Source of the DNA: Anaerolineae bacterium
Lineage (GTDB): Bacteria > Chloroflexota > Anaerolineae > 4572-78 > J111
Assembly: GCA_023382535.1 (NCBI GenBank)
Contig: JAHDWA010000018.1
Coordinates: 62,001-126,000 of the forward strand
Direction of reading: 5' to 3'
Length of the DNA stretch: 64,000 nucleotides
Every line of letters begins with the position of its first letter. Within the stretch, counting starts at the first letter, position 1. Below are positions 35,153 through 43,575 of the stretch, one piece after another. The translations under genes and the position numbers were made by a program. Under the pieces are notes generated by a model. That model was given only the letters and a program-made list of their open reading frames with translations, was not told the DNA's origin and did no database searches.

Positions 35153-36070
35153 TTACCCCGTTGCCAGCTCGTTAAACACCGTCTCCAAGGTGCGCACATC
35201 GCGGCGGAGTTCGCGCAGGGGCCAGTTCTCCTGGCGGGCCAGTTCGTAGATGGCCGGGCAGAGGTCGGCTTGATCCTGGCCCAGGATACGATAGGCCGGA
35301 AAGCCGTCGGGGGTACGCGTTGCTTCAACCTGGCGCACGCCGTTGAGCGCCTTGAGCGAGCGGTCGAGGCCATGAGTTTCTTTTTGCAGCACCAGGACCG
35401 CGTTGGCCGTGGCGGCCAGGTCGGCCAGGCGGGCATCAGCTTTGACCTGCCCGTTCATGATGATAATCACCCGGTCGCAGACCGCTTCGACTTCGGGCAG
35501 GATGTGGGACGAAAATAGGATGGTGCTGTGGCGGGCCAGGCGGCGGATCAGGTTGCGGATTTCGATAATCTGGGTCGGGTCCAGCCCGACGGTTGGTTCG
35601 TCGAGGATAAGCAGCTTGGGTTTGTGTAGAATGGCTTGAGCCAGGCCGACCCGCTGGCGGAACCCTTTACTCAGTTGGCCGATGGGGCGGGTCAGGTGCT
35701 CGGTCAGGCCGGTGGCATAGATGGCTTCGGAGAGACGGGCGGGCTGCTCTTCGCGGGGGATCTCGCGCAGGTCGGCCATCATTCTGAGATAAGTTTGCAC
35801 CGACAGCTCCGGGTAAAGGGGGGCATTTTCGGGCAGGTAGCCGAGGCGGGCCTGGACCTCACGGGTGTGGGCCAGCACATCCAGGCCGTCTACCTTGACC
35901 TCGCCGCTGTCGGGCTGCAGGTAGCCGGTGATTATTTTAATGGCCGTAGATTTGCCCGCCCCATTGGGGCCGAGCAGGCCGACCACTTCGCCGGCGGCCA
36001 CATTAAAGGTGACGCCGCGCAGGGCCTCGATGGGGCCGTAGGATTTGGTCACATCGGTGATTTCGATCAT
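35153..36070 (-). CDS. ABC transporter ATP-binding protein (GldA-like)
   Basis: The 305-aa ATPase has Walker A GLLGPNGAGKSTAIK, signature LSKGFRQRVGLAQ, Walker B LLILDEPTVGLDP and the H-loop SSHILPEVEAVCD. The C-terminal extension after residue 215 is typical of drug/GldA-type ABC-2 exporters. It energises the permease/Gldg fusion encoded next, 82 bases downstream, with the DUF4340 protein last. GAGGAGG lies before the ATG. Upstream are four tandem 11-bp repeats placed at the -35 region of a TATACT promoter, so the operon is probably controlled by an OmpR/PhoB-type regulator. Confidence 0.92.
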   Translation of the reverse strand: MIEITDVTKSYGPIEALRGVTFNVAAGEVVGLLGPNGAGKSTAIKIITGYLQPDSGEVKVDGLDVLAHTREVQARLGYLPENAPLYPELSVQTYLRMMADLREIPREEQPARLSEAIYATGLTEHLTRPIGQLSKGFRQRVGLAQAILHKPKLLILDEPTVGLDPTQIIEIRNLIRRLARHSTILFSSHILPEVEAVCDRVIIIMNGQVKADARLADLAATANAVLVLQKETHGLDRSLKALNGVRQVEATRTPDGFPAYRILGQDQADLCPAIYELARQENWPLRELRRDVRTLETVFNELATG

Positions 36071-36204
36071 CTATTTCCTCCTCAACATAAAGACCCCGCT
36101 CGTGAGAACGGGCGGGGTAGTTGCGATAGCTCTCAATAATTCAGACTGCTTAAGATATTCTATACTGAACCGGGTCTGGAGGCAACAAAAGTTTGCCGGA
36201 CATG

Positions 36205-36272
36205 AGTATAGCATAAGGATGCGTAAACAACCTTAAATGAAGTTTAAAGTAAGTTTAAGAAAAGCTTAAAAG
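36205..36272 (-). promoter_or_regulatory. ABC-operon promoter with four 11-bp direct repeats
   Basis: On the plus strand the units are AACCTTAAATG, AAGTTTAAAGT, AAGTTTAAGAA, AAGCTTAAAAG (36229-36272). The minus-strand -10 box TATACT lies at 36210-36205, and the position of a -35 box (36228-36233) overlaps the first unit, as in activator-dependent PhoB-type promoters. Confidence 0.6.
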
Positions 36273-36280
36273 CCGTGACA

Positions 36281-36327
36281 AAAAAGAACAGCCCCTGGAG
36301 GTTTGAAGCCCCGGTGGCTGTTCTTTT
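36281..36327 (-). terminator. Terminator after the last small heat-shock gene
   Basis: AGAACAGCC (36285-36293) pairs with GGCTGTTCT (36316-36324), flanked by A and T runs; on the minus strand it is followed by TTTTTT. It lies 15 bases after the stop at 36342. Confidence 0.75.
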
Positions 36328-36341
36328 GGTTTTGAACTTAG

Positions 36342-36848
36342 CTAACTTGCTTTAACAGAGATCTTCTTGGCGCTTTCTTTGGGCTGAACTTTGGGTAAGG
36401 TGATTTGCAAAACGCCATTCTTGAAGGTAGCGTCGCACTGATCGGAATTAACTTCTGTCGGGAGGGGGATGGAGCGATGGAAAGAGCCATAAGAGCGCTC
36501 CATGCGGTAGTAATTGTCGCCCTTGTCTTCCTTCTCGGCTTTCTTCTCCCCGCTAATGGTCAGGACATCATTGCTTAACGAAACGTCAATGTCCTTCTCT
36601 TCCAGGCCGGGCAGCTCGGCGGTAATTCTCACTTCCTTTTCATTCTCGGTGACATCTATGCGCGGGCTGAAATCGCCGAAGTTTTCCATAAAGCCGCTCC
36701 TAAAGGGGGTCAGCCCAAACCCGCCGCCAAAGAAATCGTCAAACACGCGATCCATCTCGCGGCGAAAGGTATAAAGTGGATCATCCTCCCGCCGGGCGAG
36801 CATCTGCTTATCGTTCCGCTTCCACGGAACCAAATCTTTGATAGCCAT
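36342..36848 (-). CDS. Small heat-shock protein Hsp20 (third of three)
   Basis: The 168-aa protein has an N-terminal arm (KDLVPWKRNDKQMLARREDDPLYTFRREMDRVFDDFFGG-type, broken here) and an alpha-crystallin domain (residues about 55-155): RIDVTENEKEVRITAELPGLEEKDIDVSL, DNYYRMERSYGSFHRSIPLP and the GVLQITLPK segment. It binds unfolded proteins as an ATP-independent oligomeric chaperone. AAGGAGG precedes its ATG. It is the last and longest of three paralogues in tandem on this strand. A terminator follows. Confidence 0.92.
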   Translation of the reverse strand: MAIKDLVPWKRNDKQMLARREDDPLYTFRREMDRVFDDFFGGGFGLTPFRSGFMENFGDFSPRIDVTENEKEVRITAELPGLEEKDIDVSLSNDVLTISGEKKAEKEDKGDNYYRMERSYGSFHRSIPLPTEVNSDQCDATFKNGVLQITLPKVQPKESAKKISVKAS

Positions 36849-36932
36849 AATAACCTCCTTCGAAAGTAGACCGCCGGCGACTGACCAACGACTGCCGAGT
36901 GTCTTAGCGGCGGTCGGTGGTCGGCGGTCGCA

Positions 36933-37349
36933 TTACGCTGCCTTTACCGAAATCTTCTTCGCCTGGGCCGGGCCGACCTTGGGCAGGTGCAGGCGCAGCA
37001 CGCCGTTCTTGACGGTCGCCTGAATATTTTCCTGGTCCACTTCATTCGAGAGGGTGAAGCGGCGGAAGTAATCGCCCACTTCATACTCGGCGTAGGCCAG
37101 GCTGTAGTTTTGGGGCTGCTCCTGCTCCACAAAACCGTTGATGCTTAAAACGCCTTTTTCGAGGGTGATATCAATGGAGTTCTCGTCTACGCCAGGCATA
37201 TCGGCCACGACCACCACGGCATCCTTGGTTTCGAAGATGTCCGCGCGGGGCACATAAGCCTTGCGCGCGCGCGTGCGTTCCGCGCCGTTGGTAGTAATTT
37301 CTTGCTTCTCAACTTCTTGGGTTTGCAATTCTTTATTTTCGCTTGCCAT
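36933..37349 (-). CDS. Small heat-shock protein Hsp20 (second of three)
   Basis: The 138-aa protein has a short N-terminal region (KELQTQEVEKQEITTNGAERTRARK), lacking the usual Phe-rich arm, and an alpha-crystallin domain: ADIFETKDAVVVVADMPGVDENSIDITLEKGVLSI, EVGDYFRRFTLSNEVDQENIQ and the C-terminal GVLRLHLPK. The divergent arm suggests different oligomerisation from its neighbours. GGAGG precedes the ATG. The gaps on either side contain short repeated words (GGTCGG and ACGATTT). Confidence 0.92.
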   Translation of the reverse strand: MASENKELQTQEVEKQEITTNGAERTRARKAYVPRADIFETKDAVVVVADMPGVDENSIDITLEKGVLSINGFVEQEQPQNYSLAYAEYEVGDYFRRFTLSNEVDQENIQATVKNGVLRLHLPKVGPAQAKKISVKAA

Positions 37350-37465
37350 ATTAACCTCCGCTTACGATTTGCGATTTTAGATTTACGATTTATACCGCAA
37401 GGGTATCCTTTAGGACGATAGGTGTATTGCGTGTTGCGTAAAGAAAACAAAAGACATCTTACGCT

Positions 37466-37927
37466 TTACGCTTGAGCCGTTTTGATCGAAATTTTCTTGG
37501 GCTTGTCGGCTTCGGCGCGGGGCAGGGAGATGTGCAGGATACCCTTGTCGAACATCGCCTCTACTTTGTCAGCTTCAACCAGGAAGGGGAGCTGGAAGGT
37601 GCGGGTGAACTTGCCGTAGCCGCGCTCGCGGCGGTGGTACTTCTCACCCTCTTGCAGCTCTTCCGGCTGGCGGACGCCGGTCAGGGTCAGGGTTTCGCCC
37701 ACTACAGAAATGTCAATATCGTCAGGGTTGACGCCGGGCAGTTCGGCGGTAAGGACGGCGCCATCCTGGTTCGACCAGACATTTATCGCCGGGTAGCTGG
37801 GCGCAGTCTGGAAGCGGGGACGGCTGCCATAAAATGAGTTAAAGAGGCCTTCCATCTCGCGCTGCATGCGCTCGACTTCTTGCCAGGGGTTAGCATAACT
37901 TTGTCGGCCAAATGATTGTCTTAACAT
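37466..37927 (-). CDS. Small heat-shock protein Hsp20 (first of three)
   Basis: The 153-aa protein has an N-terminal arm (SYANPWQEVERMQREMEGLFNSFYGSRPRF) and the alpha-crystallin domain (INVWSNQDGAVLTAELPGVNPDDIDISV, YHRRERGYGKFTRTFQLPFLVE, GILHISLPRAEADKPKKI). AAAGGAG precedes the ATG. It lies closest to the regulatory region at 38049-38116, whose 11-bp repeats are shared with the groES promoter region, and probably heads a three-gene heat-shock unit. Confidence 0.92.
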   Translation of the reverse strand: MLRQSFGRQSYANPWQEVERMQREMEGLFNSFYGSRPRFQTAPSYPAINVWSNQDGAVLTAELPGVNPDDIDISVVGETLTLTGVRQPEELQEGEKYHRRERGYGKFTRTFQLPFLVEADKVEAMFDKGILHISLPRAEADKPKKISIKTAQA

Positions 37928-38048
37928 GATACTTCTCCTTTGTTCTACTTAGACTACTTTTGGTTTACTTTGTACGGGTCTCTGCTCGTTTCCTCTCGTT
38001 CCCGCGCAAAGCGCGGGAACGAGAGGACTGGAGAAACTATTTAAGTTC

Positions 38049-38116
38049 ATTACATGCCCTATGGTAGACAGCGATTGTTAGAAGTACGATAGAGGAATGT
38101 TAGAGGTGTGTTAGAA
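38049..38116 (-). promoter_or_regulatory. Small heat-shock promoter with 11-bp repeats
   Basis: Four consecutive 11-mers on the plus strand: GATTGTTAGAA, GTACGATAGAG, GAATGTTAGAG, GTGTGTTAGAA (38073-38116). A minus-strand -10 candidate TGTAAT lies at 38054-38049. The unit GATTGTTAGAA also occurs before groES. Confidence 0.55.
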
Positions 38117-38130
38117 TCATCGTTTAAAAT

Positions 38131-38163
38131 TAAAGACCCCAGGGGTTCTAAACCCCTGGGGTC
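38131..38163 (-). terminator. Terminator after the 205-aa gene
   Basis: GACCCCAGGGGTT (38135-38147) and AACCCCTGGGGTC (38151-38163) form a perfect 13-bp stem; on the minus strand it is followed by TTTAATTTT. Stop codon is at 38168. Confidence 0.8.
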
Positions 38164-38167
38164 CTGG

Positions 38168-38785
38168 TTAATCTTTCAACAGAACTTCCAGGTAATTATT
38201 TACCAACCACGCGCTGGCCTCGAAAAAGGCGTAGGTGCGGCGGAGGGGGTCGTAGGCCAAAGCTTTGCTGGGCATTGCCTCGGTTTGATAGATAACCCGC
38301 TCAATCTCCTCAATCCGAGCCAGTAATTCACCCGGCAAACCCGGCGCAGTGACGTCGGCGTAGGTGGGCCGTTTCTGCGGGAAAGTAACAGCCTGGGCCG
38401 GCAGATGGGGCAGCGCTCCCAGGGCCACCAGGGCGTGATTGAAGTAGAGCAGTTGGGGCTGGGGTGTTTCGATTTCATCCGCCGGGCTGAAAGCCAGGTT
38501 CAGGCTGGTCAGCCAGTCCCAATCCAGCAGGACATGCTGGACCAGCACTCTCAGCTCCTCGGTGCTCATGGGCAAAGACGTGCGCTGGCTGAGGATAAAG
38601 CCCTCGCGCACGTCTTCCAGGTGGTGTAACGTCTCCGCAAGCTGGCCGGGACGGTAGCTGAGCTGCCGCCCGGCCTGTCGCTGCTCTTGAATCACTGTCG
38701 CCAGCGTCTGCCGGGTGGTTTTGACAACGCGGGCCAGGTCGCGCAGCGCTTCACGCGCGCCCGCTAAATCTTCCAACTCCGACAT
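38168..38785 (-). CDS. Hypothetical helical protein between chaperone genes
   Basis: The 205-aa protein was not assigned to a family. It is rich in helix (LEDLAGAREALRDLARVVKTTRQTLATVIQEQ; PGQLAETLHHLEDVREGFILSQ) with a Trp-rich central segment (LVQHVLLDWDWLTSLNLAF) and a conserved-looking C-terminal helix (YAFFEASAWLVNNYLEVLL). There is no signal peptide or membrane helix. It lies 85 bases downstream of groEL on the same strand, across a short heptamer-like tract (about 38794-38816), so it may be transcribed with groESL. A terminator follows it directly. Confidence 0.7.
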   Translation of the reverse strand: MSELEDLAGAREALRDLARVVKTTRQTLATVIQEQRQAGRQLSYRPGQLAETLHHLEDVREGFILSQRTSLPMSTEELRVLVQHVLLDWDWLTSLNLAFSPADEIETPQPQLLYFNHALVALGALPHLPAQAVTFPQKRPTYADVTAPGLPGELLARIEEIERVIYQTEAMPSKALAYDPLRRTYAFFEASAWLVNNYLEVLLKD

Positions 38786-38870
38786 AGCGTAAATAGATAG
38801 TAGGTAGTAAGGAGTAGGGGCGAAGATGGCAGAGAGTAGATAAAATCCAGCCCCTAATCCCTATCCCCTA

Positions 38871-40502
<1,632 letters not shown>

Positions 40503-40523
40503 AGGTGTTATCTCCTTAAAAAT

Positions 40524-40630
40524 AGTAATCAGTAATCAGTAGCCAGTAGTCAGTAGCCAGATAACAGGAACTGCTATCTGCTACTCTGTTACCTTGCGAC
40601 CTTGTTACCCTGCTACTTGCTACCCTGCTA
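40524..40630. repeat. Heptamer array between groES and groEL
   Basis: AGTAATC, AGTAATC, AGTAGCC, AGTAGTC, AGTAGCC, AGATAAC (40524-40565) are followed by repeated CTGYTACC-like words to about 40630. The same pair of tracts occurs at 8803-8935. Confidence 0.75.
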
Positions 40631-40664
40631 CCTTTTTATAATTTTATAGATTTTAAGTAACCTC

Positions 40665-40961
40665 TCACTCAATAACCGCCAGCAGGTCGCTTTCGCGCAT
40701 GATCAGGTACTTGGAGCCGTTGTGCTTGATCTCGGTGCCGGCGTACTTGGCAAAGAGAACCTTATCGCCCACTTTGACATCCAGCGGCGCGCGCTTGCCC
40801 TCTTCGTTGCGGCTGCCCGGCCCCACGGCCAGGATTCGGCCTTCCATCGGCTTCTCTTTGGCCGTCTCGGGCAGGACAATACCGGACGCGGTCATCTCTT
40901 CCCGCTCAATCGGCTCGACCCAGACCCGGTCGCCCAGCGGGCGCAGTTTCAGATCTGACAT
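40665..40961 (-). CDS. groES: Co-chaperonin GroES
   Basis: The 98-aa product matches GroES end to end: [33 protein letters not shown] with the mobile loop, [18 protein letters not shown] and the [31 protein letters not shown] tail (broken here as motifs). It caps the GroEL ring. AAGGAGG precedes the ATG. Its upstream region has no CIRCE element; it has five 11-bp repeats shared in part with the small heat-shock promoter. Confidence 0.97.
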   Translation of the reverse strand: MSDLKLRPLGDRVWVEPIEREEMTASGIVLPETAKEKPMEGRILAVGPGSRNEEGKRAPLDVKVGDKVLFAKYAGTEIKHNGSKYLIMRESDLLAVIE

Positions 40962-41090
40962 ACTTGAACCTCCTTGTATGGTAAATTAGATAGGTTTGGA
41001 ATGGCTGCTTTCACTGGAAAATAAAACGTAAAGCGTAAGGGCTTGGGGCTTACGTTTTACGTCTTAAATTAGGGAAAGCGTTTGTGAGTT

Positions 41091-41161
41091 ATATTACGGA
41101 TATGAATGGTATTAACCGATTGTTAGAATCGTATTAGCGAATTGTTAGAATTGTATTAGAA
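41091..41161 (-). promoter_or_regulatory. groES promoter region with five 11-bp repeats
   Basis: Plus-strand 11-mers TGGTATTAACC, GATTGTTAGAA, TCGTATTAGCG, AATTGTTAGAA, TTGTATTAGAA (41107-41161). A minus-strand -10 candidate TAATAT lies at 41096-41091. No CIRCE inverted repeat is present. Confidence 0.55.
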
Positions 41162-41250
41162 ATTGTCTTTTTCTCAATTTGTGCCAGACCGCAATGGTTT
41201 CGAAAACCTCTGCAGTCTCTCTTTATTTCTGTACGTTGACCTATTTGGCA

Positions 41251-41294
41251 TCGCATACTTATCGCATACTTATCGCATGGTTATCGCATCCTTG
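41251..41294. repeat. Four tandem 11-bp units TCGCATNNTTA
   Basis: TCGCATACTTA, TCGCATACTTA, TCGCATGGTTA, TCGCATCCTTG in exact tandem. Lies between the groES regulatory region and the promoter of the gene at 41499. Confidence 0.8.
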
Positions 41295-41382
41295 ACCGAT
41301 CCAACTCCGGCTGTTTTCCGGCCTTAATTCCAGCGGACCGATCCTCTTGCGGCAAGAGGTCAAGCTGATTTTTGACGACAAA

Positions 41383-41403
41383 AAACCCCCAATTTCTGGG
41401 GGT
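41383..41403 (-). terminator. Terminator-like stem ACCCCC/GGGGGT
   Basis: A 6-bp stem with a 7-nt loop; on the minus strand it runs into a T tract. No minus-strand gene ends here, so it may only insulate the groES region. Confidence 0.4.
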
Positions 41404-41430
41404 CACATTTTAACAATGTTAAGATATAAT
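41402..41430 (+). promoter_or_regulatory. Promoter candidate of the orphan gene
   Basis: GTCACA (41402-41407), a 17-base spacer and a perfect TATAAT (41425-41430), 69 bases before the ATG at 41499. Confidence 0.5.
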
Positions 41431-41498
41431 GAGCTTCGTAAGCTGATCGGCTCAATAAATTTACTTAAAATTGTTAAAAAGAGAAAGGTAAAATAAAA

Positions 41499-42011
41499 AT
41501 GGCCAAAGTTTCTGGCCCTTTATTCAGTATGAAAGCCTCCGGCTCATTTGGCGATATTGTCTTTGACCGGCGCGGCTATGCCCGGCCCAAGGGCAGCAGC
41601 TATGACCGCCAAACGGCGTCCCAGGGCGATTTTCGCCAGGCGATGACCGTGGCCCAGAAGTGTGTCAAGGTTTGCGGTCCGGCCACCCGGCAACTGCTGC
41701 GGAGCGTGGCCGAGGACCCGGCCCGCTGGAGCGCCTATCTGGCCAAGAATTTAATTGGTCCCGACCGGGGGCTTTACCAGGAGGCGATGAACCAGTATAA
41801 CTATACCGAGGTTGACCAGGTTAAGTGGGAAGCAGCGGCAAGCGAAGCCGGTCTGCGCCCGGTGAAGCTGGAGTACGCCACCGTCGCCACGGTGACCCCC
41901 GGCGCGCAGCTTTTTGCCCTGGCCTCGACCCTGTTCTCGCTGGGGATTTACACCAGCGTGGGCCAGCCCAACGGCAATGCCCCCGCCTGGAAGGAACAGA
42001 TTATATCTTGA
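41499..42011 (+). CDS. Phage-like structural-type orphan protein
   Basis: The 170-aa product starts MAKVSGPLFSMKASGSFGDIVFDRRGYARPKGSS, which resembles the N terminus of small proteins found in phage structural-gene regions (the K-x-GP-L-S-x-xASG pattern and a following R-rich strand). The rest is helical with a hydrophobic C-terminal stretch (PGAQLFALASTLFSLGIY). No other phage gene is near. AGAAAGG precedes the ATG and there is a TATAAT promoter. It could be a prophage relic or a domesticated protein; resemblance is by pattern only. Confidence 0.55.
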   Translation: MAKVSGPLFSMKASGSFGDIVFDRRGYARPKGSSYDRQTASQGDFRQAMTVAQKCVKVCGPATRQLLRSVAEDPARWSAYLAKNLIGPDRGLYQEAMNQYNYTEVDQVKWEAAASEAGLRPVKLEYATVATVTPGAQLFALASTLFSLGIYTSVGQPNGNAPAWKEQIIS

Positions 42012-42318
42012 GCGACACTAAAGGTTTTTGATGACTTACAGGCTGCGGTAATGAAAAGGAAGATTGGAAGGCTGCAAGGCCGGCTCAGGTGTAGCAAGCC
42101 TCCAATCTTCCGGCCTTTACCGATCTTGAAGATCAAACTTTCAGGAGTTACGCAGTTGAAGGATTTGCCCTCCTCTAACTCCCCCCACAGGGGGGAGAAT
42201 CAGCTTAAGTCCCTCCCTTTGGGAGGGATTTAGGGAGGGCTTTTCCACCCTCCGCGTAAGTCCTAACTTTGTGAGCGTCTATCCTCCAACTGAATAGCCG
42301 ATTTTAGCTGATATGAGC

Positions 42319-42355
42319 AAGACCTCCGGGGGAGTGTGTCCGCGGAGGTCTTTTT
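42319..42355 (+). terminator. Terminator-like AGACC...GGTCT hairpin
   Basis: AAGACCTCCG (42319-42328) pairs with CGGAGGTCTT (42343-42352), followed by TTT. Confidence 0.65.
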
Positions 42356-42364
42356 ACTGCTAAA

Positions 42365-42556
42365 GGAGTATTCGGTAACGCCCCAATCGTCCTTGATGAC
42401 CTGCCCGCCGAGCGTTGCCTGCCCTGGCGGGAGGCTGGGGAAACGCCCGGCTAAGAAGGTTGAAGCCCGCTAAAGCAGGCTAAAAATGTCCCGTTGAGCC
42501 GGTTTTGAACCGGCTTTCACCTGTTGTAGCCGAGGGCTTCCAGCCCTCGGTGGACT
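42365..42556. repeat. REP/MITE block A (right end missing)
   Basis: Begins with GAGTATTCGGTAA, like the terminal inverted repeat of the element at 57366, then CCGCCGAGCGTT, AAACGCCCGGCTA, AAGCCCGCTAAAGCAGGCT, GCCGGTTTTGAACCGGC and GCCGAGGGCTTCCAGCCC hairpins. The right terminal repeat is absent. Confidence 0.7.
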
Positions 42557-42650
42557 CAAACAAGATTGCCGGCCAGATGGTCATTATTGTTGCACTCGCT
42601 GCAACACGCGCCCCTTATGCTGAGGTCAATCACAGCAAGGAGGCGCGACA

Positions 42651-42866
42651 ATGGCTTTTTGGTCAAAGAAAATTGAGGAATTTGAAGAAATGGACCATAT
42701 CATTCACGAGAACCCCGGTATTTCAGCGGCAGAGTTGGCCCGCGAACTGGACGTGGAACCGTCTACGGTGATGCGGCGGCTGCCTTCTTTGGAAGAGGCC
42801 GGGTATCTCTACTACGAAGACGAGGAGGGGCGGTTATGGCCGTTTGACGCCGACGATGGGGATTGA
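42651..42866 (+). CDS. Small winged-helix DNA-binding protein
   Basis: The 71-aa protein is mainly one winged helix-turn-helix: MDHIIHENPGISAAELARELDVEPSTVMRRLPSLEEAGYLYYEDEEGRLWPF. The order helix, turn, recognition helix (PSTVMRRLPSLEEAG) and a two-strand wing is clear. AAGGAGG precedes the ATG. It is isolated by REP blocks and lies 700 bases upstream of the CRISPR-Cas operon on the same strand, so a regulatory link to that operon is possible but unproven. Confidence 0.75.
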   Translation: MAFWSKKIEEFEEMDHIIHENPGISAAELARELDVEPSTVMRRLPSLEEAGYLYYEDEEGRLWPFDADDGD

Positions 42867-42906
42867 CTTACGCTTCATCCAAGTACGTAGCAATTGGTTA
42901 GACGCC

Positions 42907-42997
42907 TTGGCCAGGCCCGCCGAGCGTTGCCTGCCCTGCCGGGAGGCTGGGGAAACGCCCGGCTACACCAGGGGCAAGCCCGCTGAAGCAGGCTGGT
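42907..42997. repeat. REP block B
   Basis: Same hairpin words as block A: CCGCCGAGCGTTGCCTGCCC, AAACGCCCGGCTA and AAGCCCGCTGAAGCAGGCT. Confidence 0.7.
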
Positions 42998-43040
42998 GCA
43001 GTCTCAGAAGAGATATTCAGGAAAAAATGGTGGGGTGTCG

Positions 43041-43369
43041 GCCCTCACCCCCAACCCCTCTCCCATTGGGCTTATCTTTATCCATAAGTCAGGTAAGGGG
43101 CAGGGCGAGGAAAAACAGACTTGAATGGACCTTGCTTTTTATCACCCAGCGGATCAGTTGGCCGTGGCTCGACCCCCCTTAATCCCCCCTGCCAGGGGGG
43201 AAATCTCTGCTCCTCCCCCCACCGGGGGGAGTTAGAGGGGGGCGAAACCGCCGCCAACCTTCGCCAGCGGGTTAAGACATTCAAAATTCACTCCAAAACC
43301 ACATCTCCCACTTATGGGTAAGGATAAGCCCATTGGGAGAGGGGAGTTGCGTAGCGACGGGGTGAGGGC
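43041..43369. repeat. MITE-like element with about 50-bp imperfect inverted ends
   Basis: The left arm 43041-43089 (GCCCTCACCCC ... CCATTGGGCTTATC) is the inverse of the right arm 43310-43369 (GATAAGCCCATTGGGAG ... GGGTGAGGGC). The interior has CCCCCC/GGGGGG palindromes and no gene. Confidence 0.65.
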
Positions 43370-43398
43370 TAATCCGAAAAGGTCTCCTGTTTCTGCAC

Positions 43399-43462
43399 TA
43401 GTGAACCGTTTTTAAGCGGTTTTCACCTGTTGTAGGCGGGGGCTTTCAGCCCTCGACTCTCG
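43399..43462. repeat. REP block C (partial)
   Basis: AACCGTTTTTAAGCGGTT and GGGGGCTTTCAGCCCTC hairpins separated by CACCTGTTGTAGGC, as in blocks A and G. Confidence 0.65.
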
Positions 43463-43528
43463 TTACCTTAAAAGAATCTCCATTCGGGAATTTGATGAAT
43501 TGTTGTTGCGTAATTTGAAAGCTACTCG

Positions 43529-43537
43529 TGATATACT
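43529..43537 (+). promoter_or_regulatory. Extended -10 element before cas3
   Basis: TGATATACT (TGn plus TATACT) lies 38 bases before the cas3 start. No strong -35 box. Confidence 0.45.
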
Positions 43538-43575
43538 GGATTAAACCACAACACCGGAGCAGAGGAAGCAAGATT

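Larger units (their letters stand above)
40962..41498. other. Regulatory gap between groES and the divergent orphan gene
   Basis: There is no gene in these 537 bases. From left to right: a heptamer-type hairpin (41026-41039 with 41049-41062), a groES -10 candidate, five 11-bp repeats (41107-41161), a second 11-bp repeat set TCGCATNNTTA (41251-41294), a CCTCTTGC hairpin near 41345, a terminator-like stem and a TATAAT box for the gene at 41499. Confidence 0.6.
42012..42650. other. Repeat-filled gap
   Basis: No gene is supported in 639 bases. Contents: a long imperfect hairpin with arms GGAAGATTGGA and TCCAATCTTCC (about 42059-42112), a CTCCC/GGGAG palindrome tract (42170-42240), a terminator-like hairpin (42319-42355) and a REP/MITE block (42365-42556). 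Confidence 0.6.
42867..43575. other. Repeat-filled gap before the cas operon
   Basis: No gene is supported. Contains REP block B (42907-42997), a MITE-like element with inverted ends (43041-43369), REP block C (43399-43462) and the cas3 promoter candidate. Confidence 0.6.

Noticed and set aside
40962..41498. CIRCE element expected before groES
   Set aside because: No TTAGCACTC-N9-GAGTGCTAA-like inverted repeat was found; 11-bp direct repeats occur instead.
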